A DNA stretch of 64,000 bases from Bacillota bacterium (lineage in GTDB: Bacteria; Bacillota; Bacilli; Alicyclobacillales; SLC66): positions 1-64,000 of the forward strand of contig JAPNUP010000051.1 in the NCBI GenBank assembly GCA_026627345.1, written 5' to 3'. The notes below the pieces were generated by a model. That model was not told where the DNA came from, did not search any database, and saw only the letters and a program-made list of their open reading frames with translations. This document shows positions 53,394-63,276 of the stretch, piece by piece; position 1 is the stretch's first letter; every line of letters begins with the position of its first letter. The translations under genes were made by a program, and so were the position numbers.

Positions 53394-53421
53394 CCGTCTC
53401 CATCACCCTGCACTTCCGTCG

Positions 53422-53724
53422 CTATACCTGCATGGACATAATCTGGTTGTAAGCTTGTACGACGCGGTCTCGAACTTGAACCGTCATATCGACAGCGAGT
53501 TGCGCTTGGGTGGCGGCCTCCATGACAGAAGCAACACTTGGGGCCGTACCGGCGGCCAAAGCGATCCCTTGTTGTTCAGCGTTTTGCACTGTGCCGTTTA
53601 CGCTTTGCATAGCCTCGGACAACAGGTTCGCAAACCCACCCGATGAAGCTGGAGCAGCGGAAGATGCGGCCGCTGAAGAAGGTAAAGAAGGTAGGTGATT
53701 CAAACTAAGCGGCGTGATGATCAA
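53422..53724 (-). CDS. fliE: Flagellar hook-basal body protein FliE
   Basis: 100 residues, typical length. The family pattern is clear: FANLLSEAMQSVNGTVQ, MEAATQAQLAVDMTVQVRDR and VQAYNQIMSMQV at the end. FliE links the MS ring to the rod. It starts two bases after flgC. Confidence 0.95.
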   Translation of the reverse strand: MIITPLSLNHLPSLPSSAAASSAAPASSGGFANLLSEAMQSVNGTVQNAEQQGIALAAGTAPSVASVMEAATQAQLAVDMTVQVRDRVVQAYNQIMSMQV

Positions 53725-53726
53725 GC

Positions 53727-54170
53727 TTATACACCCTTCCCTAGACCGATCGCTGCGACATCCATCGCCTTGGCGGCGTTAAAGGCCGTTACGTTCGCTT
53801 GATACGCGTTGGACGCGGTTACCATATCCATCATTTCCGTGCTCACGTTGACATTCGGCGTTTGTACGTAACCATTCACGGCATCTGGGCTACTCGGATC
53901 ATAGACCAGATTAAAAGGTGACGGATCCTGGACGATCGACTGCACGACCACGCCGTTGCCGACCGTAGAGGTACCGCCCGACGCATTCGCGAGCGCCTGA
54001 TTGAAAGAACCGGTCGCCGGAGCGAATACGACTTCTTCACGCCGATACGGGCCGCCTCCCGGTGTTCTCGTCGTGTTCGCGTTGGCAATGTTGTTCGCCG
54101 TCACGTTCATCCACAAACTATTCGCTGTCAGACCCGATGCACTGATGTTCAAGCCATCAAAAAGCCCCAA
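53727..54170 (-). CDS. flgC: Flagellar proximal rod protein FlgC
   Basis: 147 residues: N-terminal LNISASGLTANSLWMNVTAN and NIANANTTRTPGGGPYRRE, the PNVNVSTEMMDMVTASNAYQ motif near the end, then FNAAKAMDVAAIGLGKG. It is a rod protein encoded between flgB and fliE as in B. subtilis. Confidence 0.96.
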   Translation of the reverse strand: MGLFDGLNISASGLTANSLWMNVTANNIANANTTRTPGGGPYRREEVVFAPATGSFNQALANASGGTSTVGNGVVVQSIVQDPSPFNLVYDPSSPDAVNGYVQTPNVNVSTEMMDMVTASNAYQANVTAFNAAKAMDVAAIGLGKGV

Positions 54171-54176
54171 CTGTCA

Positions 54177-54608
54177 TCACCCCGTTATCGCGGTTTGCAT
54201 CATCGAGAATTGATCATTCAAATCTTGGATCAGGGCGCTGTAGCTAATCTGGTTTTCCGCCAACGCGCTCATTTGCGCATTCAAATTCACGTTATTGCCA
54301 TTCCCTGACGTCGACGTGCTCTCATCTGTGGTGACAACCGGAGACACATATGTAGAAGCAGACGATGCACCCGACAAGTCACTCGTACTATTAGCAGCCA
54401 TGGGCAGAGCCGACGCATCTTGACCCTGTGGCAGGGCGCCTTGCGCCGCCAGGGCGTTTTGCAGTAGCGACGTGAACTGCACCCCTTGCTCCTTGTAACC
54501 TGGCGTGTTCGCGTTCGCAATGTTGTTCGCGTACACTTGCTGCTGCAACTGTCCAGCCGCGATCGCGGACGATACGGAGTTCATATAAATAGAATCCAGC
54601 GTAGACAC
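54177..54608 (-). CDS. flgB: Flagellar proximal rod protein FlgB
   Basis: 143 residues with VYANNIANANTPGYKEQGV, the rod signature, and a C-terminal LNAQMSALAENQISYSALIQ. The middle has a Ser/Thr/Ala/Gly-rich stretch of about 45 residues. GTG at 54608 follows GAGGTG; the frame runs further upstream through the promoter and terminator region and is not used. First gene of the 25-kb fla operon. Confidence 0.94.
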   Translation of the reverse strand: MSTLDSIYMNSVSSAIAAGQLQQQVYANNIANANTPGYKEQGVQFTSLLQNALAAQGALPQGQDASALPMAANSTSDLSGASSASTYVSPVVTTDESTSTSGNGNNVNLNAQMSALAENQISYSALIQDLNDQFSMMQTAITG

Positions 54609-54626
54609 GCGTTCACCTCGCCTTTT

Positions 54627-54668
54627 TTCGACACGTTTATACATTCTTCGTCTATTTCTATTCGACAA
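54627..54668 (-). promoter_or_regulatory. flgB promoter region with two Spo0A boxes
   Basis: On the minus strand TTTGTCGAA (core TGTCGAA 54661-54667) precedes a -10-like TATAAA (54636-54641), which is followed by a second TGTCGAA (54627-54633); a one-mismatch AGACGAA is between them. TTGTCG (54663-54668) as -35 would be 21 bases from TATAAA, an over-long spacing like that of the Spo0A-activated spoIIG promoter, where a 0A box overlaps the -35. No sigma-D type promoter is visible. Confidence 0.5.
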
Positions 54669-54695
54669 AGACAACCTTTCACCTTCTTTCCGCAC

Positions 54696-54725
54696 AAAAA
54701 AAACGCCATTCTTTTGAATGACGTT
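54696..54725 (-). terminator. Terminator of codY
   Basis: A ten-bp stem with one wobble pair (54702-54711 with 54716-54725), a TTTT loop, and an eight-T tract on the minus strand. It lies 15 bases after the codY stop and isolates the fla operon from the codY operon. Confidence 0.9.
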
Positions 54726-54740
54726 GCAAAAATTTTGCGA

Positions 54741-55505
54741 TTATGACCGATGTCGTACCTTATCGAGTTGATCGAGGAGTTTATCGTTCAGAATTTTAAT
54801 ATAGGTCCCTTTCATGCCAAGCGACCGCGATTCAATGACCCCTGCACTCTCAAGCTTCCTCAGCGCGTTGACGATGACCGATCTCGTGATCCCAACGCGA
54901 TCAGCCACTTTGCTGGCAACGAGCAGCCCTTCCCGACCTTCAAGTTCCTCAAAGATATGCTCGATCGCTTCGAGTTCACTGTACGAAAGGGAATCGACGG
55001 CCATTTGTACGACCGCGCGGGCGCGTGTTTCCTCCTCGATCTCGTGTGCGCGCGACCGCAGGATCTCCATGCCAACGACAGTTGCACCGTACTCGGCCAG
55101 CAAGATGTCCTCATCTGTGAATGTATCTGCGGTGCGCGACACGACCAAGGTGCCGAGGCGTTCACCGCCGCCGATCACAGGAACCACAGTCGTCACAGGC
55201 AGATCCTCTTGCGCTGCTTCGAAATGAGCCATAGGCGAAAGCGACTTGTCGTTGGCGCACGTGACATCGTGACGGAGCAAGTCATTGTTGTACTGGCGCG
55301 GAAATACAAACTGCTGATCACTAGCGTCTAGGCCGATGACATCTCCTTGATTTGCAAAACCGAGCACTTTGCCTGTTCGCGACACGACAAAAATGCTGGC
55401 ATCGATCACGTCGCGCATGACTTCGGCCATCTCCACAAAATCTACATACTGCCCGGCACGCTGTAACAGCCGATTGACTCGGCGCGTTTTTGCCAGTAAA
55501 TCCAT
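54741..55505 (-). CDS. codY: Global nutrient regulator CodY
   Basis: 254-residue repressor sensing branched-chain amino acids and GTP. The N-terminal GAF domain has [11 protein letters not shown] and [20 protein letters not shown]; the C-terminal winged helix has [20 protein letters not shown] and [20 protein letters not shown]. It follows hslU in the xerC-hslV-hslU-codY operon. In B. subtilis CodY restrains the fla/che promoter, which stands right downstream here as well. Confidence 0.98.
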   Translation of the reverse strand: MDLLAKTRRVNRLLQRAGQYVDFVEMAEVMRDVIDASIFVVSRTGKVLGFANQGDVIGLDASDQQFVFPRQYNNDLLRHDVTCANDKSLSPMAHFEAAQEDLPVTTVVPVIGGGERLGTLVVSRTADTFTDEDILLAEYGATVVGMEILRSRAHEIEEETRARAVVQMAVDSLSYSELEAIEHIFEELEGREGLLVASKVADRVGITRSVIVNALRKLESAGVIESRSLGMKGTYIKILNDKLLDQLDKVRHRS

Positions 55506-55520
55506 AACGAAAGAACTCCT

Positions 55521-56897
55521 CTACAATATAAAGTGGCTCAAATCCCGATCGCGTACAATCTTGATCAATTTCTCTTCGACATACTCCGGCGTAATCGCAA
55601 TCTCTTGTGAGCCGATATCAGGCGCCTCAAATAGAAGGTCCTCGAGGACGCGCTCGAGCAGCGTGTGTAACCTGCGCGCGCCAATATCTTCCGTGCTCGC
55701 ATTGACTTCAGTCGCAATTTCTGCCATGCGTCTGACAGCCGCTGGTGTAAACGACAGGCGAATCCCTTCAGTCATTAGCAACGCAGCATACTGCGTGATT
55801 AAAGCGTGTTCAGGCTCCGTCAAAATGCGCTCAAAATCTTCCGCCCGCAGGCTTGTCAATTCAACGCGAATCGGAAACCGCCCTTGCAACTCCGGAATTA
55901 AGTCTGACGGCTTCGACATGTGAAACGCGCCGGCCGCTATAAACAGGATATGGTCCGTTTTTACGGGCCCGTGCTTCGTCATGACGGTGGAACCTTCAAC
56001 GATCGGCAGGATATCGCGTTGGACGCCTTCGCGAGATACATCCACGCCACCGCGGCCTTCACGCGACGCAATTTTGTCCATTTCATCAATGAAGATGATC
56101 CCCGACTCTTCAGCCCTGCGAACGGCTTCCGCAGTGACGTCATCCATGTCGATCAGTTTTTGCGCCTCTTCTTGCAAAAGCACCTTGCGCGCATCGCGAA
56201 CAGTCAGTTTACGGTGTTTTTTCTTTTTCGGCATAAAGTTACCAAGCATCTCTTGTAAGTTGCCGATCCCTTCGGCACCGAGCCCTGGCACGACGTCAAA
56301 TGAAGGCATACCAGACTCCTCCACCAGGATGTCGATCACACGATCTTCCAACTCGCCTGCCAAGAGTTCACGACGGACGCGTTCACGCTCTTGCCTCACA
56401 TTATCGGATACGTCTGGGCGCCTATCCTCTTGGGATTGAAACAGCGCTTCGAGCGGGTTCTTGAAAGTCCGTTCGCGCGCCGCATCAGGCACCAAAGCCT
56501 CAAGCAAACGGGCGTTGACGGCCTCCTGTGCGCCTCCTTGCACAGACTCCGTCCGCTCAGATTTCACCATGCGAATACCTGTCTCCACCAAGTCCCGAAT
56601 CATCGAGTCGACATCCCGACCGACATATCCGACTTCGGTAAACTTGGTCGCTTCCACTTTCACAAAAGGAGCGCCTGTCAGTTTCGCGAGCCTACGCGCG
56701 ATCTCCGTCTTGCCCACACCTGTCGGGCCGATCATGAGGATATTCTTTGGCGTCACTTCGTCGCGCAGCACAGGATCGACACGCTCACGCCGGTAGCGAT
56801 TGCGCAAAGCGACAGCCACCGCTTTCTTCGCTTCCTTTTGGCCCACCACAAATTTATCCAGTTCCGAGACGATCATGCGCGGTGTCAAGTCTTGCAT
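55521..56897 (-). CDS. hslU: HslU/ClpY ATPase
   Basis: 458-residue AAA+ unfoldase of the HslVU protease. Walker [16 protein letters not shown], Walker [13 protein letters not shown], the pore-loop region [15 protein letters not shown] with GYVG, and sensor-2 [18 protein letters not shown]. The I-domain spans about 110-240. It ends LSHFIL, the C-terminal tail that inserts into HslV. ATG at 56897 follows GGGAGG; longer readings extend into hslV. Confidence 0.97.
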   Translation of the reverse strand: MQDLTPRMIVSELDKFVVGQKEAKKAVAVALRNRYRRERVDPVLRDEVTPKNILMIGPTGVGKTEIARRLAKLTGAPFVKVEATKFTEVGYVGRDVDSMIRDLVETGIRMVKSERTESVQGGAQEAVNARLLEALVPDAARERTFKNPLEALFQSQEDRRPDVSDNVRQERERVRRELLAGELEDRVIDILVEESGMPSFDVVPGLGAEGIGNLQEMLGNFMPKKKKHRKLTVRDARKVLLQEEAQKLIDMDDVTAEAVRRAEESGIIFIDEMDKIASREGRGGVDVSREGVQRDILPIVEGSTVMTKHGPVKTDHILFIAAGAFHMSKPSDLIPELQGRFPIRVELTSLRAEDFERILTEPEHALITQYAALLMTEGIRLSFTPAAVRRMAEIATEVNASTEDIGARRLHTLLERVLEDLLFEAPDIGSQEIAITPEYVEEKLIKIVRDRDLSHFIL

Positions 56898-56926
56898 CGA
56901 GCCATTCCTCCCGCCAGGCAGTAGTT

Positions 56927-57463
56927 TCAGACCTCTTCCAAGACAATGTGATCGTTGGTAAAGACGCAAATTTCACTTGCGATCGTCAGCGCTTGGCGCG
57001 CAACATCCTTTGCCGGCAATGTACTATAGCGCGCCAACGCGCGCCCTGCTGCCAGCGCATACGAACCACCCGAGCCGATCGCGCAGATCCCATCATCCGG
57101 TTCGATCACTTCGCCCGTGCCTGAAATTAAAAGCAAGCTCTCTTTGGACAACGCAATCATCATCGCTTCTAGCTTGCTGAGCATTCGATCCGTTCGCCAT
57201 AACTTGGCAAGTTCTACTGCGGCGCGTGGGACATGCCCATGGAATTCCTCGAGCTTTTGTTCAAATTTCTCAAGAAGCGTCAGCGCATCGGCCACACTCC
57301 CGGCAAAACCGACGACGACCTCTCCGTGGTATAGTCGTCGGACTTTCTTGGCGCCTGCTTTCATAATCATCGAGTTGCCAAACGTAACCTGCCCATCTCC
57401 TGCCATAGCTCCACCTTGCTCCGTCTTGATCGCAAATATCGTGGTGGCGTGAAAATCCCCCAA
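56927..57463 (-). CDS. hslV: HslV/ClpQ protease subunit with Gly after the initiator Met
   Basis: 178-residue proteasome-like peptidase. The core [36 protein letters not shown] and [21 protein letters not shown] are all conserved. TTG at 57463 is seven bases from GGGGAGG, giving [12 protein letters not shown]. In B. subtilis ClpQ the protein begins MSSFHATTIF, and its new N-terminal Ser is the reported nucleophile; here Gly replaces that Ser. Activity would then need a Thr exposed at the ATT position, as in E. coli HslV (see findings). Confidence 0.95.
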   Translation of the reverse strand: MGDFHATTIFAIKTEQGGAMAGDGQVTFGNSMIMKAGAKKVRRLYHGEVVVGFAGSVADALTLLEKFEQKLEEFHGHVPRAAVELAKLWRTDRMLSKLEAMMIALSKESLLLISGTGEVIEPDDGICAIGSGGSYALAAGRALARYSTLPAKDVARQALTIASEICVFTNDHIVLEEV

Positions 57464-57487
57464 CTCAAAACCTCCCCTGTGCGCCTG

Positions 57488-58387
57488 TCAAGCCCGCGGA
57501 TGGCTGGCTTCGTATACGCGCATCAAGTGTTCCCGCGCTGTATGCGTATAGATCTGCGTCGTGGACAACGACTGATGCCCCAATAATTCCTGAACCGTCC
57601 GCAAGTCCGCCCCACCCTCGAGCAGATGAGTGGCAAAAGAATGGCGAAAAGTGTGCGGGCTTACGTGCTTGGTCGTGCCGATTCGGGCCGCATATTGTTC
57701 AACAATACGGCGCATTGACCGATCGCTCAGTCGACTACCGCGTTGATTCACGAATAGCGCTGTGGTACCGGCTTGCGCCCACTTCGTTCGGCTATGGAGC
57801 AAGTACTCTTCAATCGCTTCTTGAGCTTTGCTCCCATAAAGGACGATCCGCTCGCGCCGTCCTTTACCCAGCACACGCAGCACACCACCGCTGCGAACAA
57901 CGTCCGCGACATCGAGTGCCGCACATTCCGATACGCGTAGCCCTGAGGCGTAAAGAAGTTCCAAGAGTGCTCGATCGCGCAAGCCCACAGGAGTCGTACG
58001 ATCGGGTAACGCCAAGAGGGCAAGCATTTCGTCGATATAGAGAAAATCCGGCAACCGTTTCTCCAGTTTCGGAGAACGAATGGCGCGCGCAGGGGATTCA
58101 ACCCCTCCGTCCTGCGCCAAATAGCGGTATAGCGATCGCAATGCGCTCATCTTGCGTGCAACCGTCCGCCTACTGTAAGCCCCGTCGACCAATTGCCCCA
58201 AGTATTGTCGGATCACCGGGGACGTCACTGCGTCCGGTTCTAATTGGACACGTGAAACGAATGCTGCCAAATCAGATGCGTATGCGGATATGGTGCGTTT
58301 CGAGGCGTTTCTCTCTATCTGAAGATAAAGGATAAACCCCGACAAGACACCATCCCAGCTTGAACTGCCAACTGGCTGCTCAGTCAT
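57488..58387 (-). CDS. xerC: Tyrosine recombinase XerC (CodV)
   Basis: 299 residues. N-terminal SAM-like core-binding domain (LYLQIERNASKRTISAYASD), C-terminal catalytic domain with Arg in YASGLRVSECAAL, HTFRHSFATHLLEGGADL (His-x-x-Arg), LGHQSLSTTQIYTH with the His and the catalytic Tyr. It is the codV gene of the codV-clpQ-clpY-codY operon and resolves chromosome dimers. ATG at 58387 follows AAGGTGACGG. A terminator hairpin lies directly before it. Confidence 0.94.
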   Translation of the reverse strand: MTEQPVGSSSWDGVLSGFILYLQIERNASKRTISAYASDLAAFVSRVQLEPDAVTSPVIRQYLGQLVDGAYSRRTVARKMSALRSLYRYLAQDGGVESPARAIRSPKLEKRLPDFLYIDEMLALLALPDRTTPVGLRDRALLELLYASGLRVSECAALDVADVVRSGGVLRVLGKGRRERIVLYGSKAQEAIEEYLLHSRTKWAQAGTTALFVNQRGSRLSDRSMRRIVEQYAARIGTTKHVSPHTFRHSFATHLLEGGADLRTVQELLGHQSLSTTQIYTHTAREHLMRVYEASHPRA

Positions 58388-58411
58388 TCCCGTCACCTTC
58401 CAGTGCACAAA

Positions 58412-58457
58412 CAAAAACCCGAGCCATGCACGATCACTTATGCATGGTAACACGGGG
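58412..58457 (-). terminator. Terminator or attenuator between trmFO and xerC
   Basis: On the minus strand CCCG and CCATGCA pair with TGCATGG and CGGG around an internal loop; the ten-base apical loop is TAAGTGATCG, and TTTTTGTTT follows. It begins 18 bases after the trmFO stop and ends about 25 bases before the xerC start. Confidence 0.75.
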
Positions 58458-58474
58458 CTTCACTAGCTGGCAAC

Positions 58475-59794
58475 TCAATGTGCACTTTTCACTATAAAAT
58501 TCTGAATTGTTTCCAAAGATCTCGCCACAATCTTTTCATTCTTTTCGCGTTTCGAACGAATACGTTCTTCTACCGGAGGAAAAAGGCCAAAAGTCACGTT
58601 CATAGGCTGAAAGTGCTCCGGATCAGCATGCGTGATGTAGTACGCTAGACTGCCGATTGCAGTGGTGCGCGGGGCCTCGACGGTCTCCTTACCGAGCGCT
58701 AGTCGTCCAGCGTTAAACCCAGCTAAAAGACCCGCCGCGGCAGACTCCACGTAGCCTTCCACCCCTGTGATTTGTCCAGCAAAAAAGAGATCGTTGCGTG
58801 CTTTCGTTTGATACGTTTCGCACAAGACGCGAGGCGAATTGATATAAGTGTTTCGATGCATCACGCCGTAGCGCACAAACTCCGCATTCTCCAATCCTGG
58901 AATGAGTTGAAACACGCGCTTTTGTTCTCCCCATTTCAAATGGGTTTGAAATCCCACAAGATTAAAAAGGGTCGCTGCGGCGTTATCCTGTCTGAGCTGG
59001 ACTACGGCGAAGGGCTGCTGACCTGTGCGCGGATCTGACAGGCCCACCGGTTTCATAGGACCAAAAAGTAGCGTCTGTCGCCCACGTTTGGCCATGACTT
59101 CAACCGGCATACAACCTTCAAAGTAGACTTCCCGCTCAAATGCTTCAAGCGGTGCTGTTTGCGCTGCGATCAACTCGTCGTAAAAGCGGTCGAATTCTTC
59201 TTCTGACATTGGACAATTCAAGTATGCGGCCTCGCCTTTATCATAGCGAGAGGCCAGATAGACGCGTGTTTCGTCTACGGTCGCTCGGTCTACAATCGGG
59301 GCGGCCGCATCATAGAAGTAAAGTGACTCGTCCCCTGTGTACGCTTTAATAGAAGCACTGAGTGCCTCAGAGGTTAGCGGCCCGGTCGCTACAATCGTGA
59401 TTTCGCCTTCGTCAGGTATCGCTTGCACCTCATCGCGAACGACTGTGATCAAAGGATGAGACGACAATGCCTGAGTGATCATGGAAGAAAACGCCTCACG
59501 ATCGACCGCCAACGCGCCGCCTGCAGGCACGGCTGTCGCGTCAGCTGCGCGCATGATGAGAGAATCTAGCCTTCGCATTTCTTCCTTCAAGAGTCCTACA
59601 GCGTTGGTTAGGCCGGCTGCGCGCAAACTATTAGAGCACACGAGCTCAGCGAAGTCGGATCCTCGGTGTGCAGGCGTGGGCCGGACGCCTCGCATCTCAT
59701 GGAGGGTCACATGAACACCTTGCCTGGCAATCTGCCAAGCCGCCTCTGAGCCTGCAAGCCCCGCGCCTATCACTGTCACACGGTTAGGCTCCAC
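58475..59794 (-). CDS. trmFO: Folate-dependent tRNA (m5U54) methyltransferase TrmFO
   Basis: 439 residues, FAD protein that methylates U54 of tRNA using methylenetetrahydrofolate. The N-terminal dinucleotide motif is [16 protein letters not shown], followed by [12 protein letters not shown] with the reactive Cys. C-terminal [19 protein letters not shown] is the second GidA-family signature. GTG at 59794 is preceded by AAAGGATGG. Standard topA-trmFO-xerC order. Confidence 0.96.
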   Translation of the reverse strand: MEPNRVTVIGAGLAGSEAAWQIARQGVHVTLHEMRGVRPTPAHRGSDFAELVCSNSLRAAGLTNAVGLLKEEMRRLDSLIMRAADATAVPAGGALAVDREAFSSMITQALSSHPLITVVRDEVQAIPDEGEITIVATGPLTSEALSASIKAYTGDESLYFYDAAAPIVDRATVDETRVYLASRYDKGEAAYLNCPMSEEEFDRFYDELIAAQTAPLEAFEREVYFEGCMPVEVMAKRGRQTLLFGPMKPVGLSDPRTGQQPFAVVQLRQDNAAATLFNLVGFQTHLKWGEQKRVFQLIPGLENAEFVRYGVMHRNTYINSPRVLCETYQTKARNDLFFAGQITGVEGYVESAAAGLLAGFNAGRLALGKETVEAPRTTAIGSLAYYITHADPEHFQPMNVTFGLFPPVEERIRSKREKNEKIVARSLETIQNFIVKSAH

Positions 59795-59817
59795 CGGACC
59801 GCCATCCTTTCTTTATC

Positions 59818-61923
59818 TCACGCACTCGGTTCCGTCTCGTCCTTGACCTCGGATACCGCGTGCGAACACTCACTATTTGAGCATTGAATCGTTTCCTTGC
59901 CTGACTTGCCTGCACGCTTTTTCACCAATGGCTCTCCACAGTCAGGACATAAAGCACCCGTCGGTTCATCCCACAGTACGTAGTCGCACTCTGGATATCC
60001 AGAACAGCCATAAAACACTTTACGCCTTTTGCCGCGTCGTTCTACGAGCGGTTTGGCACAACGTGGACAAGCGACACCGACCTCTTTGACAATCGGTTTG
60101 GCGTTGCGGCATTCGGGAAAGCCCGGACAAGCCATGAACTTGCCGAAACGACCGTGCTTGTATACCATCTGACGGCCACACTTTTCGCACACCTCGTCAG
60201 CCAGTTCTTCTTCAATCTTAACGTTTTCCATCTGTTTTTCCGCGACCGCCAAATAATCGGCGAAGTCTTTATGAAAAGCATCCAGCATGGTCACAAAGTT
60301 GGCTTCGCCTTCTTCAACATCATCCAATTGCTGCTCAAGATGTGCTGTAAAATCTGCGTCGACAATGGTTGGGAAGAACTCTTTCATCAAATCGACGACA
60401 ATCTCTCCGAGTTCCGTCGGCACGAAACGTTTTTCTTCAAGCAAGACATAGCCACGTTTTTGAATCGTGTCGATCGTAGGCGCGTAAGTGCTCGGACGTC
60501 CGATACCCAGTTCTTCCATGGACTTCACGAGACGTGCCTCGGAAAAGCGCGGAGGTGGTTGTGTAAAATGCTGCTCGGGCTGAAGCTGCGGTCGTGGCGT
60601 CAGCTCCTCATCTACGGTCAAAGCCGGCAGAAAACCTTCTTCTTCCGCCTGATCGTCGCTACCTTCGATATATAGCTTCATAAAGCCCGGAAACTTAACC
60701 TTGGAACCAGAGGCCCGGAACCACACATCGCCAGCGGCGATATCGACTGTCAACGTATCGAGTACAGCAGACGCCATTTGACACGCGATAAAACGCTCGT
60801 AGATCAGTTTGTACAACCGAAGCTGATCGCGCGAGAGAATCTCTTTCATGTCTTCTGGGCGGTACGCCGTAGACGTGGGACGAATCGCCTCATGGGCGTC
60901 TTGGGCCCCTTTTTTCACATTGAACTCGCGCGGAGCCTCAGGTAGATACTCGGCGCCGTACGTCTGTTCTATGAAAGTGCGCGCATCGGCAATGGCAGTC
61001 TCGGACAGTCTGGTCGAGTCTGTTCTCATGTACGTAATGAGGCCAACCGCGCCTTCTTTCGGAATCTCGATTCCCTCATACAGCTGTTGTGCCACGGCCA
61101 TCGTTTTTTGCGCTCGAAATCCGAGCTTGCGGGCCGCTTCTTGCTGCAGACTGCTGGTGATAAAAGGCGGCGACGGATTGCGCTTACGTTCACTCGCCTT
61201 CACTTGACGCACGATAAAAGACTGTTTACCTACGCGAAGTAGCAACTCATCAACGTCTGCTTGTGTCTTCAACTCTGTCTTTTTCTGATCGTAGCCGTAA
61301 AACGATGCCTTGAAAGACTCGTTCCCTGATGTACACAGCGCACTGACCGTCCAGTACTCCTCTGGCACGAACGCTTTGATCTCCCGTTCCCGATCTACGA
61401 CTAGGCGGACCGCGAGCGACTGCACGCGTCCGGCCGACAGTCCGCGCTTGACTTTCTTCCACAATAACGGACTGATCTGATAGCCTACCAACCGATCGAG
61501 AATGCGGCGTGCTTGCTGAGCATTCACCAGATCCATATCCACTGCGCGCGGCGACTTGAATGCATCCTTGACCGCCTGCTTAGTGATCTCGTTGAACACA
61601 ACACGACATGGGCGCTGCGGGTCGAGATCAAGGATATGCGCTAGATGCCAAGCGATCGCTTCGCCTTCGCGATCCGGGTCAGCTGCGAGATAGACAGCTT
61701 TCACCTTGCGGCTGGACTCACGCAGGTTTTTCAGTACATCCCCTTTGCCGCGGATGGTGATGTACTTTGGTTCGAACCCATTGGAGACATCTACTCCCAG
61801 TTGACTCTTAGGCAGATCCCTGACGTGTCCCATAGAAGCTTTCACAATATACTTGCTACCCAAATACTTACCGATAGTCTTGGCCTTTGCAGGCGACTCG
61901 ACGATGACAAGGTAATCAGCCAT
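59818..61923 (-). CDS. topA: DNA topoisomerase I
   Basis: 701-residue type IA topoisomerase relaxing negative supercoils. The Toprim domain begins [19 protein letters not shown] and includes [15 protein letters not shown]; the active-site Tyr is in [14 protein letters not shown]. At the C-terminus three zinc-ribbon units appear: CEKC...CPGFPEC, CPRC...CSGYPEC and CPDC...CSNSEC. GAGGGGGTGC precedes the ATG at 61923. Usually sits after dprA, as here. Confidence 0.98.
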   Translation of the reverse strand: MADYLVIVESPAKAKTIGKYLGSKYIVKASMGHVRDLPKSQLGVDVSNGFEPKYITIRGKGDVLKNLRESSRKVKAVYLAADPDREGEAIAWHLAHILDLDPQRPCRVVFNEITKQAVKDAFKSPRAVDMDLVNAQQARRILDRLVGYQISPLLWKKVKRGLSAGRVQSLAVRLVVDREREIKAFVPEEYWTVSALCTSGNESFKASFYGYDQKKTELKTQADVDELLLRVGKQSFIVRQVKASERKRNPSPPFITSSLQQEAARKLGFRAQKTMAVAQQLYEGIEIPKEGAVGLITYMRTDSTRLSETAIADARTFIEQTYGAEYLPEAPREFNVKKGAQDAHEAIRPTSTAYRPEDMKEILSRDQLRLYKLIYERFIACQMASAVLDTLTVDIAAGDVWFRASGSKVKFPGFMKLYIEGSDDQAEEEGFLPALTVDEELTPRPQLQPEQHFTQPPPRFSEARLVKSMEELGIGRPSTYAPTIDTIQKRGYVLLEEKRFVPTELGEIVVDLMKEFFPTIVDADFTAHLEQQLDDVEEGEANFVTMLDAFHKDFADYLAVAEKQMENVKIEEELADEVCEKCGRQMVYKHGRFGKFMACPGFPECRNAKPIVKEVGVACPRCAKPLVERRGKRRKVFYGCSGYPECDYVLWDEPTGALCPDCGEPLVKKRAGKSGKETIQCSNSECSHAVSEVKDETEPSA

Positions 61924-61955
61924 CGTGCACCCCCTCGCCTAGTGAAGTTCATCAC

Positions 61956-61985
61956 ATCTTATCACTCACATTCAAGAACATGCAA
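61956..61985 (-). promoter_or_regulatory. Possible sigma-A promoter of topA
   Basis: TTGCAT (61980-61985) and TAAGAT (61956-61961) are 18 bases apart and about 35 bases before the topA start. A fair match only. The -35 box touches the 3' end of the dprA region. Confidence 0.4.
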
Positions 61986-61992
61986 ACGCTTG

Positions 61993-63114
61993 TTACAATT
62001 TGGGTGTTGCCTGCGCGTAGGTGCCTTCACTATGCACGATTAAGGAGGCAAGTTCAAGCGCAGTGATCGCTTCAAACAGCTCACGACGTGAGAATCCCCC
62101 AGACACTGCGGCCTCCTGAAGTTCGCCAAGTGTGCGCTCTGATGCTGATAATTCAGCTAGCACACATTGCTGAATGGCAGGCAGTCCGGCCCACTCGGTC
62201 ATCTCTCCCTGCACAAAGTGCGCGCCACTGCGACCGGTATACCCTATCGCGTCTAGCACATCACCGGCAGAAAGCACCGGACGTGCACCTTCTACGATCA
62301 AAGCATTCGTTCCACGCGAACGATCGCTAAAGATCGATCCTGGCACGGCCAACACGTCCCTATTTTGCTCCAGGGCATACGCGGCCGTGATGAGAGCCCC
62401 GCTGCGCTCTCCGGCTTCAATAATGACGATCGCTTGCGATAATCCGCTGATGATGCGGTTACGTTGTGGAAATTGATAGGACTGCGGTCCTGTCCATGGC
62501 AAAAATTCGCTCATCACACAGCCGCGGGCCGCGACTATCTGGTCTGCGAGACGCCGATGTTCCCGCGGGTACACAGCATCCACGCCGGAGCCAAGCACAG
62601 CCACTGTCACTCCGGCCCCCATCAGCGCTCCTTCATGGGCTGCCTTATCCACCCCATAAGCCAAGCCTGAGACCACCCCGACTCCCGTATCCGCGAGGGT
62701 GGAGGCAATCTCAAACGCAGCTTTGCGACCGTAGGCAGAACATGTGCGCGTGCCCACGATCCCGACGTTAAGCTGTTTTTCAGGCAAGGTCCCGTAGTAA
62801 AAGAGAAACGGGGGCGCTGCTGCAATCTCCTTGAGGAGCATCGGATAATGCTCATCGCGATCAGAAACCAAAGACACGCCAGACGCGCGAATGCGCGCGA
62901 CAAGGGCGCTCGGCTCCTCCGAACGAAACGCCGCCACGAGCGCTTGGCACAAAGACGGTGGCGCGTTGCGCTCGCGCCAATCACCAGCTGACAGGGTTGC
63001 TCCTGGTGCAGTCGTCTTCCAGTCACCAATCAAACTCCGGGCTTGAACCAAACCAATGCCTTTAACTGAGCGTACAGTCAACCAAAGCAGCAGATACGCT
63101 TCCCGCTCGTCCAT
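61993..63114 (-). CDS. dprA: DNA processing protein DprA
   Basis: 373-residue DNA-protecting protein that loads RecA on incoming single strands in transformation. The Rossmann-like DprA domain shows VGIVGTRTCSAYGR, VVSGLAYGVDKAAHEGAL and VLGSGVDAVYPREHRRLA, later FPQRNRIISGLSQA and EAGERSGALITA. N-terminal helical and C-terminal winged-helix domains flank it. ATG at 63114 is nine bases from AAGGGG; a GTG six codons earlier has no site. Confidence 0.95.
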   Translation of the reverse strand: MDEREAYLLLWLTVRSVKGIGLVQARSLIGDWKTTAPGATLSAGDWRERNAPPSLCQALVAAFRSEEPSALVARIRASGVSLVSDRDEHYPMLLKEIAAAPPFLFYYGTLPEKQLNVGIVGTRTCSAYGRKAAFEIASTLADTGVGVVSGLAYGVDKAAHEGALMGAGVTVAVLGSGVDAVYPREHRRLADQIVAARGCVMSEFLPWTGPQSYQFPQRNRIISGLSQAIVIIEAGERSGALITAAYALEQNRDVLAVPGSIFSDRSRGTNALIVEGARPVLSAGDVLDAIGYTGRSGAHFVQGEMTEWAGLPAIQQCVLAELSASERTLGELQEAAVSGGFSRRELFEAITALELASLIVHSEGTYAQATPKL

Positions 63115-63210
63115 GCCTTCGCGCCCCTTCACTGAAACTTACTTTTTCTACAGTGACAGGTTTGCAACCACCGTACCACTCCTATACCAAATGAAATTCT
63201 CCATGCCTCA

Positions 63211-63256
63211 AAAAAAACGCCACCCTTTGCTTCAAATAACGAAGCAAAGGGTGGCC
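63211..63256 (-). terminator. Terminator of the suc operon
   Basis: A perfect 15-bp stem (63220-63234 with 63242-63256), seven-base loop and TTTTTTTT on the minus strand. It lies 20 bases after the sucD stop. Confidence 0.95.
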
Positions 63257-63276
63257 ACTTCTCTATTGCACCGCTT

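Noticed and set aside
54726-54738. GCAAAAATTTTGC palindrome after codY as a CodY binding site
   Set aside because: It matches the AATTTTCWGAAAATT consensus poorly and lies at the codY stop, not in a promoter.
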